A DNA stretch of 64,000 nt from NCBI RefSeq assembly GCF_029227915.1, contig NC_079881.1, positions 6,324,001 to 6,388,000 of the forward strand. The letters are read 5' to 3'. Positions 24,305 through 38,100 of the stretch are shown here, piece after piece. Each line of letters starts with the position of its first letter. Position 1 is the stretch's first letter. This stretch comes from Hydractinia symbiolongicarpus (lineage: Eukaryota > Cnidaria > Hydrozoa > Anthoathecata > Hydractiniidae). A program made the position numbers and the translations under genes. The notes below the pieces were generated by a model that had not been told where the DNA came from, did no database searches, and worked only from the letters and a program-made list of their open reading frames with translations.

Positions 24305-24976
24305 ATGTATTTGACGGGGATACTATTTGCACTTGCTGTTTGCTGTGTGCATACATATCGAGTTGTTGATCTTGGAAACGGAAAACTTCATATCCTGAAC
24401 GTACGACAAGATGTGACGCTCGAAAGATGATCAAGAAATTTCAACTTCCTCAAATACCTCATCATTGGACGCCACCCTGGATATCCTTTAAAACGATCAC
24501 TGGTTCAATTTGAAAGTTTAAGAAGCTCTTGTCCTGGACACAAAATAAAATTTGCGAAGATGTACTTGTACTACGTATACGCCCACAAGGCTAGTTTCCA
24601 TTCCGTTCGAAGAACGCCCTTTTTCTCCCATAACATTATCATCCATCGTGTATTTAAACCATGGAATGAACGTCAAACTACAAGTCTCTATCGCGTTGGA
24701 AGAGTTAGATGGTATTCTCAATACTTAAATCTAGGAAAAGACGCTGCATCTGTAATCCAGTATCCTATAACCAGATTAAATTCAGGTCGACCATCTGGAT
24801 GGATGGAATTCGACGTTAAAAGGGCAGTATCTGATTGGAAGCGTGGTCGACCGAATTATGGTCTGTTAATCCGTGTGCAGAATGAGAGAGTTTTGGGACG
24901 TGATCTGCGTTTTACAAGTAACGCCCACAATAACAGAAAATTTCACGCAAAAATCCACGTGATGTGTCGGTATTAA
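24305..24976 (+). pseudogene. DNRLRE-like secreted protein, second copy with premature stop at codon 42
   Basis: Paralogue of 16831-17502, with the same signal peptide, same 5'UTR acceptor (TTTTTTTACAG then CACTATG) and same TATA box. Codon 42, GGA in copy 1, is TGA here (24428-24430). After it the frame stays open to the same TAA with only scattered substitutions. An internal Met at 24560 could start a 138-aa product, but that would lack a signal peptide. This looks like a recent pseudogene. Stop-codon read-through or a polymorphic null allele are alternatives. Confidence 0.8.
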
Positions 24977-25011
24977 ACAAATGCACTGTAATTATTCCAT
25001 TCTTTCTTGGA

Positions 25012-25017
25012 AATAAA
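25012..25017 (+). terminator. Polyadenylation signal, DNRLRE copy 2
   Basis: AATAAA in the same position relative to the stop as in copy 1. Confidence 0.5.
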
Positions 25018-26122
25018 TAATTTTTTGGTTAATTTTCGGGCATTTAATTTTTCGCACACTTCTTACGGGTGATATATATCTTTATGTACACGTCACTGTC
25101 TTTTACATGCTTCAAGAATATAATTTTTTGTTTTGATATAAGCTGATTGACACTTCATAAATCTTAAATCTATACCAAAAACACGAACAATATTGTAATT
25201 ATCGATAGTCTCCAATTTTAAAAAGGCCATATCATAAATAGCACAAGAAAAGTTAAAATTAGGAGAAAAGGTTCATTCACAATGTGTCGCCATTTCTAAT
25301 CCCCATGACTTCATATTTTTAGCTGGAATCATTTGTATTAAAATACTTCTAAGACGGTCTGGTCTCTGAGCAGAAGTAGTTCAGTATATATAGCCTGCGG
25401 ACACTTTATTATTTTCGCAACTTCGCTCTTTCTGTGTTGATAAAACTTCATGAACATAACCAGGAGCTACTTTCGAAACAGTTATAATTTACTAAACAGG
25501 CCATTTCCTACAGTTTCGCAGGATTAAAAGAAAGTTGGAATTAAATTTTTGAGTTACAGAAAAATTTGCAAACGCTTCCCCTATTCTACAAAGGACATAA
25601 TTTCAGTTTAAACAACCCATTATCACCCGCTGGATATACCAATGCGCTCATATGTACTTAACCGGTTCCGATAAGTGTTTCAGTCATTAAGCTGAAATAA
25701 CCGTGTGAATTGGTTGCCGTGATTTTCATTAAGAGATTGTGGATAATAATGGCAGACATGTGGCAGATAGTGGCAGATCGCATTTTGGTTTGGCTGTAAC
25801 AAATGACATAATAAGTAAAAAGTAGTTGGTTATATGTACAGAATTTTATTTACATGAATAACAGTAACAGAGGGGAAGCTGAAGGGTCTAGCGGAGAGGT
25901 GAAGGAAGGTTAGCGAGATACAGCGGTTGTTAAATAGAAAACGGTAAAAAGCGCAACATTTATAAAGATATAGTAATTAGGAAAATAATTCCTTAAATAA
26001 ATTCCCTATTTACAAAGTTCAGACTACAATAAATAAAAATGAATTTGAAAATGTAATTACATATTTACACTCTGGAAGATAATGCTTAATATTCTTTCCT
26101 TATGAAATTAGTAAGCCGTCGC

Positions 26123-29100
26123 TCAGCTGAACTTTGGCATCTTGAGACCAAACCCTCCTCCTCCTTTGTTCTTTTTTTGTCTAAATAAAAAAGATATTTG
26201 TATTATAGATTTATGCTGCTGTGAGGTCGGTTAAACGAACCTGCAGTGAAATTGCTGACTAGAATGGTGCTGACTACGCGATAATCATCTAGTAAATCAT
26301 ATTTTAAAACCTGGTCACAAAATGTAAAACAAAAAATGTAAAACGCCCTAGAAACGAGGGTGATTAGGTTTTGTAAATTTTAACAGAAACAAGAATTACC
26401 TTCTTTCTTTAAAATGTTCCCCTGCACACGCCCATTTTCTAGTACATCAGAATGATTTGCAGATGGAGGAACAAACGACGGAAATCCAAATTTTGGAAAT
26501 TTAAAGCCATGTTGTTTTTTTCTCTTTCTTTGTACATTCGTTAAATAAAAAACATTTTTACAAGAATATATCATTAACAACTGCTTTTTGTGAGTTTTGT
26601 CTATTTTTGTTTAACTAACTGGGTTTGTCAACCTCGTTCCCAAGGCATTTTGCCTTATTGATGCTCCGTAATAACGGCTCAGGGGCCACAAGACCTTATG
26701 GATGAGATTGTAATTTTGTATTCGCTAAATAAGAAACAGTGTGTTATCTAACTTTCTGACATAACAAACGCATTTTTCTTTCCTTCTAAAGATCTTAAAT
26801 CGCAAGATCTCTTTTTAGAAAGAATCTTTACTAAAAGGGTAGTCGGAAAATGTACAAGTTCGTTAAAACTAAGATGACCCTATAAATCCTTTACTAAGAC
26901 AGACTTACTGCTTCAGAGACTTCTTGATTTGGTCAATAGCGCTGTTATCATTTTCTTTAACCACGTCAAAATTACTCAGCGGAGGATCATTGTGACTAAG
27001 TACGAAGACAGATTTTTTTTCTCAGATAATTCGCTAAATGTGAACAAAAATCTTACAAGAATTTGCCAAAATTTACGATCTATTTTCTGCGTTTTAATTA
27101 TTATTATTACTTTTATATTAATAGGAAAATAGATTTTCAGTTAACGGCCTTTAAAATACAACCTCATGTAAACACAAAGGATTATCAGCAGGTTTTAAGC
27201 ATATTGTGCGTCCAACTAGTTCTACCTTTGATTCGTGGAATACTTTTTCAGCTATTTTATAATTATTTCTATGACTCTCTGATTTTCCCCTTCAAAGTAC
27301 TTCTAACTTGCGGCGGAATAAAATTGTCACAATCAATAAGTATAATTTTGCGTAACAACTTTTAAATCAAAAATCATTTTTTTACTTAAAATATTTTATT
27401 AACGATTTTCACGAAATAAATAAGATTTTTGTTTGTCTTTTATTAACCGCTTGACTAGCTTGACTTGAATAAAAATATTCCGTAGAAAAGGGTGACCAAC
27501 CAAAAGGGTGCAAATACAATTACAAGAAGCGTATTGTGTACTACGTTCTTATATTCTTTGGATCAGAAAATAAAGCTCAGTTATTTCTCAACTTTAAACC
27601 TGCAAATTTTTAAATTTTAATTTTTTTTAAACATGCTTACCCTTTAACACTTGTCTTCGTTTTCTTGGGACGAAACCTTGGCATCTGTAATCTAAATCCA
27701 CTAAAAATAAAACTTTTTCGTGTCATAACGATTTAGACTAGTCTGTATTATATTTATCCGACATTTCGTAAGCCCGTGGAATGATCGACATTTTCAAATG
27801 TGCTATGCGCGCCCTTAAATTATCGCTCGCGTATATACCCAGGGTATTGCTATTCGTCAACCTCGTTCCCAGGGCATTTTATCATACTGATGAAGTTGAT
27901 AGCGGCGAAAAAGCCACTCCGTAATGACGGCTGAGGTGCCACAAGACCCTGGGGACGAGCTTGGTTTTTCGTGCATCTATAGCACAGAGTAGCTATTCAG
28001 CTCCCATTTTGAGTACAAAGATGACGGTTATTATTATAAAGAGACTGGCAACTTAGTTGTTAAAAAGTGACTACAGTTTGATTAAGTGATTACTATTTTT
28101 GATAGCGATAAGGTAAGCTTTTAAACAAATACTTACTACTCTCCTCTTCCTTTATTATGCTTCTCTGGTGGAGAATCGCTATTTGGCATGCTTAACTTCT
28201 CTCTAAAAATGGAAGGTAGAAGGTATTTTAGCTGCGAAATGTACATATAGTTGTCATAGTTATTTTTTATTTCATTACTCTTGGTAAACTAATTGTGTGG
28301 GGGAGGACAAGACCAAATTCAGGAAAATTTTACCACCCATTTTATTTTATCAATTCATTAACATATACACCCCGCCCATATTAAAAAAATACAAGAAAAC
28401 ATGCAGCTTTAACATTTGCACTGCGAGAGAAATCAAACGGTCATACATACGGCAATTCGTTGCGTCGAGAGCGTGGGGCATGTAATATAAGATTTATTAT
28501 GTAATGCATATAAATTGCATATTATTTTACAAACGTACGTAGGATAAAATGAATAAAAACAGTCTTCTTGGCTAAGCCAAGAGTAATTTTTGAGAATGAC
28601 GGCTGGATAAGGATAAAGAAACGCGGCCATACTCGTCCCCACGGTCTTGTGAGGTTTTTTCATTGGGACGGAACCTGAACCGCCACCAGTAGGTCAAAAA
28701 GAAAAAGAAGCTCCAGAAACAAGGTTGGAAATGCGGCCAGAAGTATTATTTTGATCACCATGAAGCCTACTCATAGACTGTGCGCTTCGCCTTAGTCATT
28801 CTACTTTGATAAAAAAAAGGGGACTGGAAACTATAACATCGTTAGCATCTTCTGGGAGGCAAGTTGTTAATGCGCATGCGTACAATTTTCAGAAAATCGA
28901 AAACACCAGTGTATAAAAATTGATCAAAGAAGCAAAGCGCGTTGGGTCTACGGGTAAGCTAAAAACAAATACACTGCACCATCGTGACCCTGCTTCCCCA
29001 TCTGTGTGAACCCCAGAATGCGACCGCGAACGGTGCTACACCATCGATAGACTCGGTGCGACCGGCAAAAACTCTCAAAAACTGTTCTACCGCTCAATTA

Positions 29101-32100
29101 ATTTCGGCTCAAAAGGGATGCCGGGCTATTGGGGATATCAACAGACACCAAGAACGAGGTATCTCCTTCTCGGGCGACCAAATTTTTCAGTGTGTTGCGC
29201 ATATAGTTTCTAAGTATTCCGATGTGACATGCCATAGTCACAGACAGCGGGTTTTTATCCAATCAGACCACTTGTTCAACGCAAAAATAACTGAACGCTC
29301 TGTCTGCTTATTTAAAGTTATTAAATAACTGAGCACTTCCCTATATATTCTTTGGATCAGCAAATAAAGTGCTTAGTTCTTTCTTAACTTTGAAACTGCA
29401 AATTTTTACGAGTAACGAAACAGAGGATTTCTAAATCTTCATTTTTAAACACACTTACCCTTTAACACTTTTCTTCGTTTTCTTGGGACGAAGCCTTGGC
29501 ATCTGTAATACAAATCCACTAAAATGAAAACTTTTTTGTGTAGTAACGATTTAGACTAGTCTGTATTATATTTATCCGACATTTCGTTAGCCCGTGGAAT
29601 GATCGACATATTCAACTGTGCTATGCGCGCCCTCAAATTATCGCTCGCGTATATACCCAGGGTATTGCTATTCGTCAACCTCGTTCCCAGGGCATTTTAC
29701 CATACTGATGAAGTTGATAGCGGCGAAAAAGCCACTCCGTAATAACGGCTGAGGTGCCACAAGACCCTGGGGACGAGCTTGGTATTTCGTGCATCTATAG
29801 CACAGAGTAGCTATTCAGCTCCCATTTTGAGTACAAAGATGACGGTTATTATTATAAAGAGACTGGCAACTTAGTTGTTAAAAGTGACTACAGTTTGATT
29901 AAGTGATTATTATTTTCGATAGCGATAAGGTAAGCTTTTAAACAAATACTTACTACTCTCCTCTTCCTTTATTATGCTTCTCTAGTGGAGAATCGCTATT
30001 TGGCATGCTTAACTTCTCTCTAAAAATGGAAGGTAGAAGGTATTTTAGCTGGGAAATGTACATATAGTTGTCATAGTTATTTTTTATTTCATTACTCTTG
30101 GTAAACTAATTGTGTGGGGGAGGACAAGACCAAATTCAGGAAAATTTTACCACCCATTTTATTTTATCAATTCATTAACATATAGACCCCGCCCATATTA
30201 AAAAAATACAAGAAAACATGCAGCTTTAACATCTGCACTGCGAGAAAAATCAAATGGTCATACATACGGCAATTCGCTGCGTCGATATAAATATTATTAT
30301 GTAATGCATATAAATTGCACATTTTTTTCTAAACGTACGTAGGATAAAATGAATAAAAACAGTCTTCTTGGCTAAGCCAAGAGTAATTTTTGAGAATGAC
30401 GGCTGGATAAGGATAAAGAAACGTGGCCATACTCGTCACCACGGTCTTGTGAGGTTTTTTCATTGGGACGGAACCTGAACCGCCACCAGTAGGTCAAAAA
30501 GAAAAAGAAGCTCCAGAAACAAGGTTGGAAATGCGGCCAGAAGTATTATTTTGATCACCATGAAGAAACAATATTCAAATATCACAACACACTCTAGCCT
30601 ACTCATAGACTGTGCGCTTCGCCTTAGTTGTTCTACTTTGATAAAAAAAGGGGACTGGAAACTATAACATCGTTAGCATCTTCTAAGAGGCAAGTTGTTA
30701 ATGCGCATGCGTAGTATTTTCAGAAAATCGAAAAACCAGTGTATGAAAATTGATTAAAGAAGCAAAGCGCGTTGGGTCTACGAGTAAGGTAAAAACAAAT
30801 ACACTGCACCATCGTGACCCTGCTTCCCCATCTGTGTGAACCCCAGAATACGACCGCGAACGATGCTACACCATCGATAGACTCGGTGCGACCGGCAAAA
30901 ACTCTCAAAAACTGTTTTACTGCTCAATTATTTTCGGCTCAAAAGGGATGCCGCGCTATTGGAGATATCAACAGACACCAAGAACGAGGTATCTCCTTCT
31001 CGGGCGACCAAATTTTTCAGTGTGTTGCGCATATAGTTTCTAAGTATTCCGATGTGACATGCCATAGTCACAGACAGCAGGTTTTTAACCAATCAGACCA
31101 CTTGTTTAACGTAAAAATAACTGAACGCTCTGTCTGCTTATTTTTATTTGGCATGCTTAACTTCTCTCTAAAAATGGAAAAAATGGAAGGTAGAAGGTAT
31201 TTTAGCTGTAAATGGAAATGTACTTTCTAAAACTTTCTAAAAAAATTTTCTCTTAAAACCTTCGCTTAACTAAATGTTTGTGATGTTCCATGCCAATATT
31301 ATATAAATCACCGCTATATTATTTTCATTATCTTCTCCTCGCGTATTCAGTATCAGGCGTTGAAACTGGATGTTCATTTTTTATTCTAATCTCTTGTTTC
31401 ATGAAAAGCAGGAAGAATCGTTTCACATTTTTCTAGTCTCTGACAGAATCTAAACATGAAGCTTACTTACCACTTATGTTTTTTTTACTTTAAATAATTA
31501 CTTGTTCACGTCCTCTTGATTTATCTTCTCGTTTCAATAATTTCTTTCAGGATGGTTGATTTTATACAACTGCATGTTTCATATTTTGCTAGCCTTGCAT
31601 TTTCGGTTAAAAAATTTCAAGTATGTGTAACAACAAAGCGACTGTATTATGTAAACGAGAGGTGACGTCATAGATAAAAGGTTTTATTATTCTTTTGCAC
31701 GTCATTTGCAGAAATTAATAATTGTATTTAAGTGCAGTGGCTTTAACATCTGCACCATATTTGATGTTTGGTTTCCTGCTACATTTTGATGAATATCTGA
31801 CCAGTCCGAAGTAAAATAAAAAATTTTTTAAAAAAAAAATCTCCATAATAACAATTTTCCATAATCTCCATAATAACAATTTTTCAATATCTCCATAATA
31901 TCAGTTTTAACTCATTTTACAATTCGTAAAAACATAATTTACCACAAATTACGATGCTTGTTTAGTGACATGTCGCATGAATTAAAAAACAAAAAAACAA
32001 CGGCATGCCATATAACATAAAATGCGTGGAGATTTAAATTAGCCTTAAGGAAAATAACACAAATTCTTTTGATAGATTAGGAAAAGGTCCTGAGTGGTGA

Positions 32101-35100
32101 CAGTACAATTCCCTCTTCTCGATAATTATTACTCCTAAACATGACATAAATCTGACACTAATATCGTTTCTTGCTATGTCTGTTGCAAAGGTCTCAAAAA
32201 TATGGTTAATTGAAAAGTAAAAAAGAAGCCAGCATAGATAATAAGTATGGGAGTAAAATATGTCATATAGTGCGAAGATATCTCAGAGAAAAAAACGCGA
32301 TGCATGTTATCTGGAACCAAAGTTTAAAAACAAAAAGAAAACAATAAAGTAAACCCAGCGTAAATATCTTTCGTTCTGAGGACGAAATTGATAGCCTTTC
32401 CAGAAGATTTTGTAAACATTTATGTTAGAGAAAAACCCTGACTGCGTCATGATCACTGAAAAAGACATTTTTAACGAGGACCTCGACGTCAAAGGTGTTT
32501 AGGACATTCTCGTGGATATAGATGTGGTCAATAAATGAACCTGATATATAAGTTGGAGAGGTTACATCCTGCTTATACTTCTTTAATTTACACTTAAAAT
32601 ATATTGTTTTGTATCATGATTTCTCTTTTCGTTTTTGCTAAAGAAGCGAGATTAATCATAGTCAGGAGACCTCATTGTTGTCCATTCTCTTCAATAATAA
32701 AACCCGGGAAATCAAGGGTAGTGAAGAAGAATATGTTCTTAAAGTGGGCGTCTCAGATCGTCCTGTTATTCAAAAGTTAGATCCAGCGAAAGAGTGAGAG
32801 ACCCATGCCCCTGTTTTTGTCGCCCCTGGGGTCTAAATATTGGCGTATTTACTGTGGCTTTACTTACCCAAACTTTGGGTAAGTAAAGCCACAGTAACCA
32901 ACTTACACAAGCGTTTTTACTATCATAGGCGAAGAAAATTGAGCGGAATTCAATTTGACGGAAAGCAAAATAAACAATTTTGGCGGAGAAAGAAAACTTT
33001 TCGAAAGAGAAATAATGAAAGTTAATTTTTTCTTTTTTTTGTATCGGACAACATCAGTTTGTTACAATAACAAACTTTGGTAAAAAAATACCTAATTTCT
33101 TACCAATCAGATTTTGTAAAATTGGCGGAAAACGGGAAAAAAGTTTTGGTATGGACGCCGAAAAAACTTAAATTTGGCAGGAATTTAATCTGACGGATTT
33201 TTGCTAAAACTGCTAAAAGTAAGAAATTCGCTAATTTTCGTACAAGAGAACCTCAGTTTGTACGTCCTCCCTCAGGCCTGGCTAGCATAACTCTTGAAAT
33301 ACTGTACCGTAAAATCCAGCGCATAGACTTATAAAATAAACTTTTAGACGCATACGAGTCTTCAGAACAAACATTGAATTCAAGTTACAATCACACGTGA
33401 TCTCCTGACTACTTTTGGGTGGGTTTATACGACATGATGTGACCACATTCCATTGTCATTCCGAAACCACGTGATTTTTTCTATTGTATACAAGAACAAA
33501 ATCCAATGGGGAGAAAAACAAATTCACGCAATTATCACGAGTATTGGTAATACACCTGAATTGAATTTAGGAAACTATATGATACAAATTACCTTTATTT
33601 AAAATTAAACTTCTGAACAAGTTTATTGAATCTTTTAATGTTTAGGCGTTTCTCTTACCCTCTCGCTCGCTACACAAACTGAGTAGCACTTACAAGAAGG
33701 CTAATACAAAAATTATGACTACTTGTAAAAACATTTGTTTTTTTAGTTATACTTCTTAAAAAATTTGTACAACATCGGTAGACGAAAAAGTTTAACCCTA
33801 TTCGGTCCGGAATCCGCCCCCCTGACGGTTTTTTTTTTAATAACTCCTTATTGCTATGTTATATGGCCATGAAACTTACTGAGTTTCAGTATTTATCTAT
33901 TAGACACCTGCATGCCAAATGTTTAGGTCCCATACCCTTTAGAGGCTTTAATATTGGCCATTACTCGACACTATCCCTAAAAATCTCTATGAAATCCTTA
34001 TAATGGAGAAAATTAATAACTTCTGTCAGGATTATCCTTAGAACTTGAAACTTGCAACACAACTTTGTTTTATTAAGAAGAATTGTTTTGCACAATTTGG
34101 ACACGTGATTAATCCGATTTCCCGATTTTTAAGATTTTACCTGAAAATCGGAAAACCCCGGATTTTTCGGGCTTTTTTTGGCAATTTTTTATGCGATCCA
34201 CGTAAAAATCGGAAAAAATGGTAAATAACTTTTTTTTAGCTTTCAAAAACTTCAAGCAGAATGCAAAAATTCACTCTGGAACAAAAGTAATTAAATTTTA
34301 AGCAGATAGTGGCATTTTTAACAAATTTCAAGCTTCTGATGACGCCACAGAAAATGTGCTGACGCAAGCAAAAATTTATTGCTGCCATTTTGTTCCTTTT
34401 ATGACGTACTATAAGCGTGCCAAGTTTGATTCAATTTGAACAACCCTATGAAAAGTTATTGAGGGGGAGGGGGCGGATTCCCCCCCCCCCAGTCACAGTA
34501 TGTTCAAAAAACCCCGGACCGAATAGGTTAAACTTGCTTTCATCTTAATAGGGTCACGTTTTTTATAAGAACGTCTAAATTTCTGACTGGATGTCCTTAT
34601 TTTTTTACGCTTTTTTAGCCTTAAGTGTTCATTAATTGTATTATAGTAATTGTAGACTCATTATTATTTCTTATAGTCTATGAAGGTATTAAGGTTGGTA
34701 CGTTGTTAATATGTTTTCAGATTTTGGCAAAATGTCAGCCTTTTTATAAAAAACGTGTAGCCAAAGAAACCCTAATTATATAAAGTCACACCTCAGTCTT
34801 TCTAATTTAATTTATTTTACGTCAGCCTGCTTTACGTCAGCAACTTGTGTTTCACGTCCGCATGACGGCAAATACATGCCGACGTGAATCAAGAATTATT
34901 GTTAACATCTTGGCACTTGCCGAGTGTCAACATAAATTAGAAAGGCGGATTTTGAATAAGTGCACTGATACATGCATTGTCGTACCCAGGCCACTTTACT
35001 TTTTGATTTTGCATTTATGTTAATTTTGTAATTAACAAAACAAATAATAAAACTCGCAAAATAACAAATTGCGAAAAAATTTACGCAATATAAAAACAAA

Positions 35101-38100
35101 TTAAACTTTGCGAAACATTTTCGTGGCCAAACATACACGAGACAGCTGAAGGTGAGCTTTAGAACAGGGGTACCTTAATACACTTTTTATAAGAATGTGT
35201 TTTATAAAAATATCCGGAATTTCATGTTAAAAACAATAGGTCTTGTGTTAGCCTGTGATATTCTTATACACAAAAACCTGCGGTTTTAACCCTCGTCCCA
35301 CTGCTTACAATGTCTGTATTCGAGGGAAGCTCTATATGCTTTAGGTCGGTAGGGTATAAGCGTAAGCGATGACAATAGGCAACAATAGTATGTGTAGAAC
35401 TACTTTCTCTTGCCAATATCATGTGATCAAAACGCGGTATACTGTGGTATTATTTCCTCTGAGTTAGATCCACTGCATCATTGAAGCATCTTTAAAGACG
35501 GGGGAAAAAGTAACAACGTTTTTGAATCTAAGGTCTAAATAATGCTAACTAAATATAAATTTTATTGAACTGAAACACAAATAAAATTACATATTTACAA
35601 CTATTAAAAGGAAGCGAATTACATTTCTTTTTAGGTGTGAGTTAGTCCTCGCTAAATCTTTGTATTGTAGCACCGAATTCACGTCATCCCTTGCAGCACT
35701 TCGATATGTGAAACATGTTTATGGTTAGATTAGATCTGATCTAAATATTCGTGTTAGAAAACTCTTATGTTCCTTTTATACTCGCATGATTCAGTGGTAA
35801 GCACCATGTTGGGCAGTTACATACAGTGTTAGGAAAATCAGCACGACAAATATTCTTCCTCAACTCATACTTTAATTTTTTCCTGCATAATATTGGCCAA
35901 ATAAAGTTATTTAAATATCAATTGGTCAAAATATTGGGTGTTTGCCTATACCCTTTTTGAATTTTGTGTAAAAAAAAACACAATAATGTCTTGAAAGCTT
36001 TCTAATATTTTATCAATTCACAAAATATCTATAAAAAAGGTTTCTGCTTGTATAATTATAATGTAGAATACGCGTATACGTCTATGTGTCTTTCACGCAA
36101 AATAGTACCGCAAGTAGTGAGAGCCTGTGGATTTTTCCACGGGCCACCGACTAGTTTTATATAAAATTTACAGTGAATTTAGAGGTTGTAGACATTTACT
36201 AACTTTTTTTGGCTTCACTTGAAAGTCCCTAAGATGAAAAATTAGACTTCCTTTAAAAAATAATTTTTGCTAGTAATTTGTTGTTTAATATTTAGCCGAA
36301 TAGAAATTTCTCTAAAATATTTTCATAAAAATATACCTGGTATTTAAAACGTAAATATATACCTTCTACCTCCCATTCTTTTTTTCATTTTCTTTACCCG
36401 TGACTCGCTGGTGGTGGGATAAATTTTGGAGTTTGAAATTTTGGCATTTTAAAAGCAATTTTGTGGGTTTCTTTAAAACTATAAAGGGAAGATGATTTTT
36501 TAACAGAAGAAATCCTTCAGACAAGTTTTTTCTTCTTGCTAATAATGTAATAATATGGCAAGCATTACTAAAAGGGTAGTCAGAAAGTTTATAAGTTTAT
36601 GAAAACTGAGATGAACCTATAAATTCCTTACTAAGACAGACTTGCTACTTCTGAGGCTCTCCCTCTTCCTTCTTGATTTGATCAATAGCGCTGTTATCAT
36701 TTTCTTTAACCACGTCAAAATTATTTGGCGGAGCATCATTGTGACTAAGTACGAAGTGAGATTGTGCTTTCACTGATAATTCGCTAAATGTTAAAAAAAG
36801 ATCTTACAGGAATTTGTCTACACAAACTAACGATTTTCTCTGCATTTTTTTTAATTTTTATTATTACTTTTGTATTAATAGGAAATCGATTTTCAGTGAA
36901 CACCATACTTTGGAATACAAAAAACATCTATGGTCCTGAGAATATTGTGCAATCAAAAATTCTTCATTCGAATCGCCAAATCTTTTACTGGTTGTTTCTT
37001 AAATACTGGTTCTTATTTCGTTGTCGTAAAAAAAATCTTGTTTAAGTCTTATGTAAGCAATTTAAGTGTTTTCTTCAATATGTACAATTTTAATTTCTTT
37101 GATAATCATCCCTTCCGAAGTATACCGAATACTGTATTTTTTCACAGCAAGCATAACAATTCGCATGCATTTCAGCCCTTTCCTTATTACCTATTTTCCA
37201 CCTCTGTTTGTTGGGTATTCTCAAGTATATGTAAAAGTAATGATTATGCTAGGCCTGTGTGTTTGTACAGAGCGATGTTGACATGCATCTTCCCATTTAA
37301 ATATAGTCGTCGTAAAACATCCACGTTTTCTGTACTCCAACTTTTAATAATGAGCAGGTCGCTTCTGGCATCATCAAAATATTAAAAATCATAGATTTTT
37401 CTTCCTGTCAAATGAATTTTTCCACAGGGCTTACAGCTAATAACTTACTTCCTGTACTTCCTGTTGTCTATTACAATGTTGTGGTTTGTTGAAGCCACAT
37501 GCATAATTCAAAATGAATTCTTGCAATAATCAAACAAGAATATTGCTATCTTTTCTTGCTATAACGATTTAAGTTCAAAAATTACGAATAACACTCAGGC
37601 TATAGATGAACTCTGATTCTGTCATTCAAATGTTTCTTATAACTAAAGTATGCTTTCATTAAAATTACTGTGCATTAAAACTAAGCTTGAGTGTCTCTAC
37701 ACTCCCGTCCCAAGAGCTTTTTAAAACTTCAGACCCAACTGGGAACGAACGCGGTTCGTCATTATTATTGACTTTTTTATTCTTTCAAACAATTAGCTTA
37801 CCCGTCATATGTTTGGTCTTGTGTATCCGGTGGACAACCAAAGCAAGGACAAAAGCATTTCGGAATTTTAAAGGCAAAGGGATAGTTCGCTCTGAAAAAA
37901 GGAAAAGATTTATAATAATACGTTGCCATGATGGTAATTGTAACTTGCATTTCATGTATACATATCTTAGTCATACACACATTAACTAGATCTTACAAAG
38001 CACCTGGCAGTTTTGTGTTTTATTAGTTGTAACAAGCTAGCTAGGTTAGGCAAACTAGTCTTGTAAGGCTCAACACATGAAAACATTAGGAAAAAGATTG

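Larger units (their letters stand above)
19160..26625. repeat. Tandem segmental duplication, copy 2 (with insertion)
   Basis: Partner of 14630-19160. It is longer because about 3.6 kb of transposon-derived sequence lies between 20110 and 23705, where copy 1 has only about 245 bases. Confidence 0.85.

Noticed and set aside
25640-25740. tRNA-like GGTTCCGATAAG stretch
   Set aside because: No complete cloverleaf (acceptor stem, A and B boxes) could be formed; no tRNA found in the window.
28984-29328. Open frame of 114 codons, repeated at 30814-31230
   Set aside because: Starts at GTG, has no recognisable motif, and the longer second version runs across the duplication junction. Its conservation follows from the tandem duplication.
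36788-37385. Plus-strand frames up to 151 codons
   Set aside because: They lie in introns of the minus-strand gene, are Phe-rich translations of AT-rich DNA, and show no family motif.
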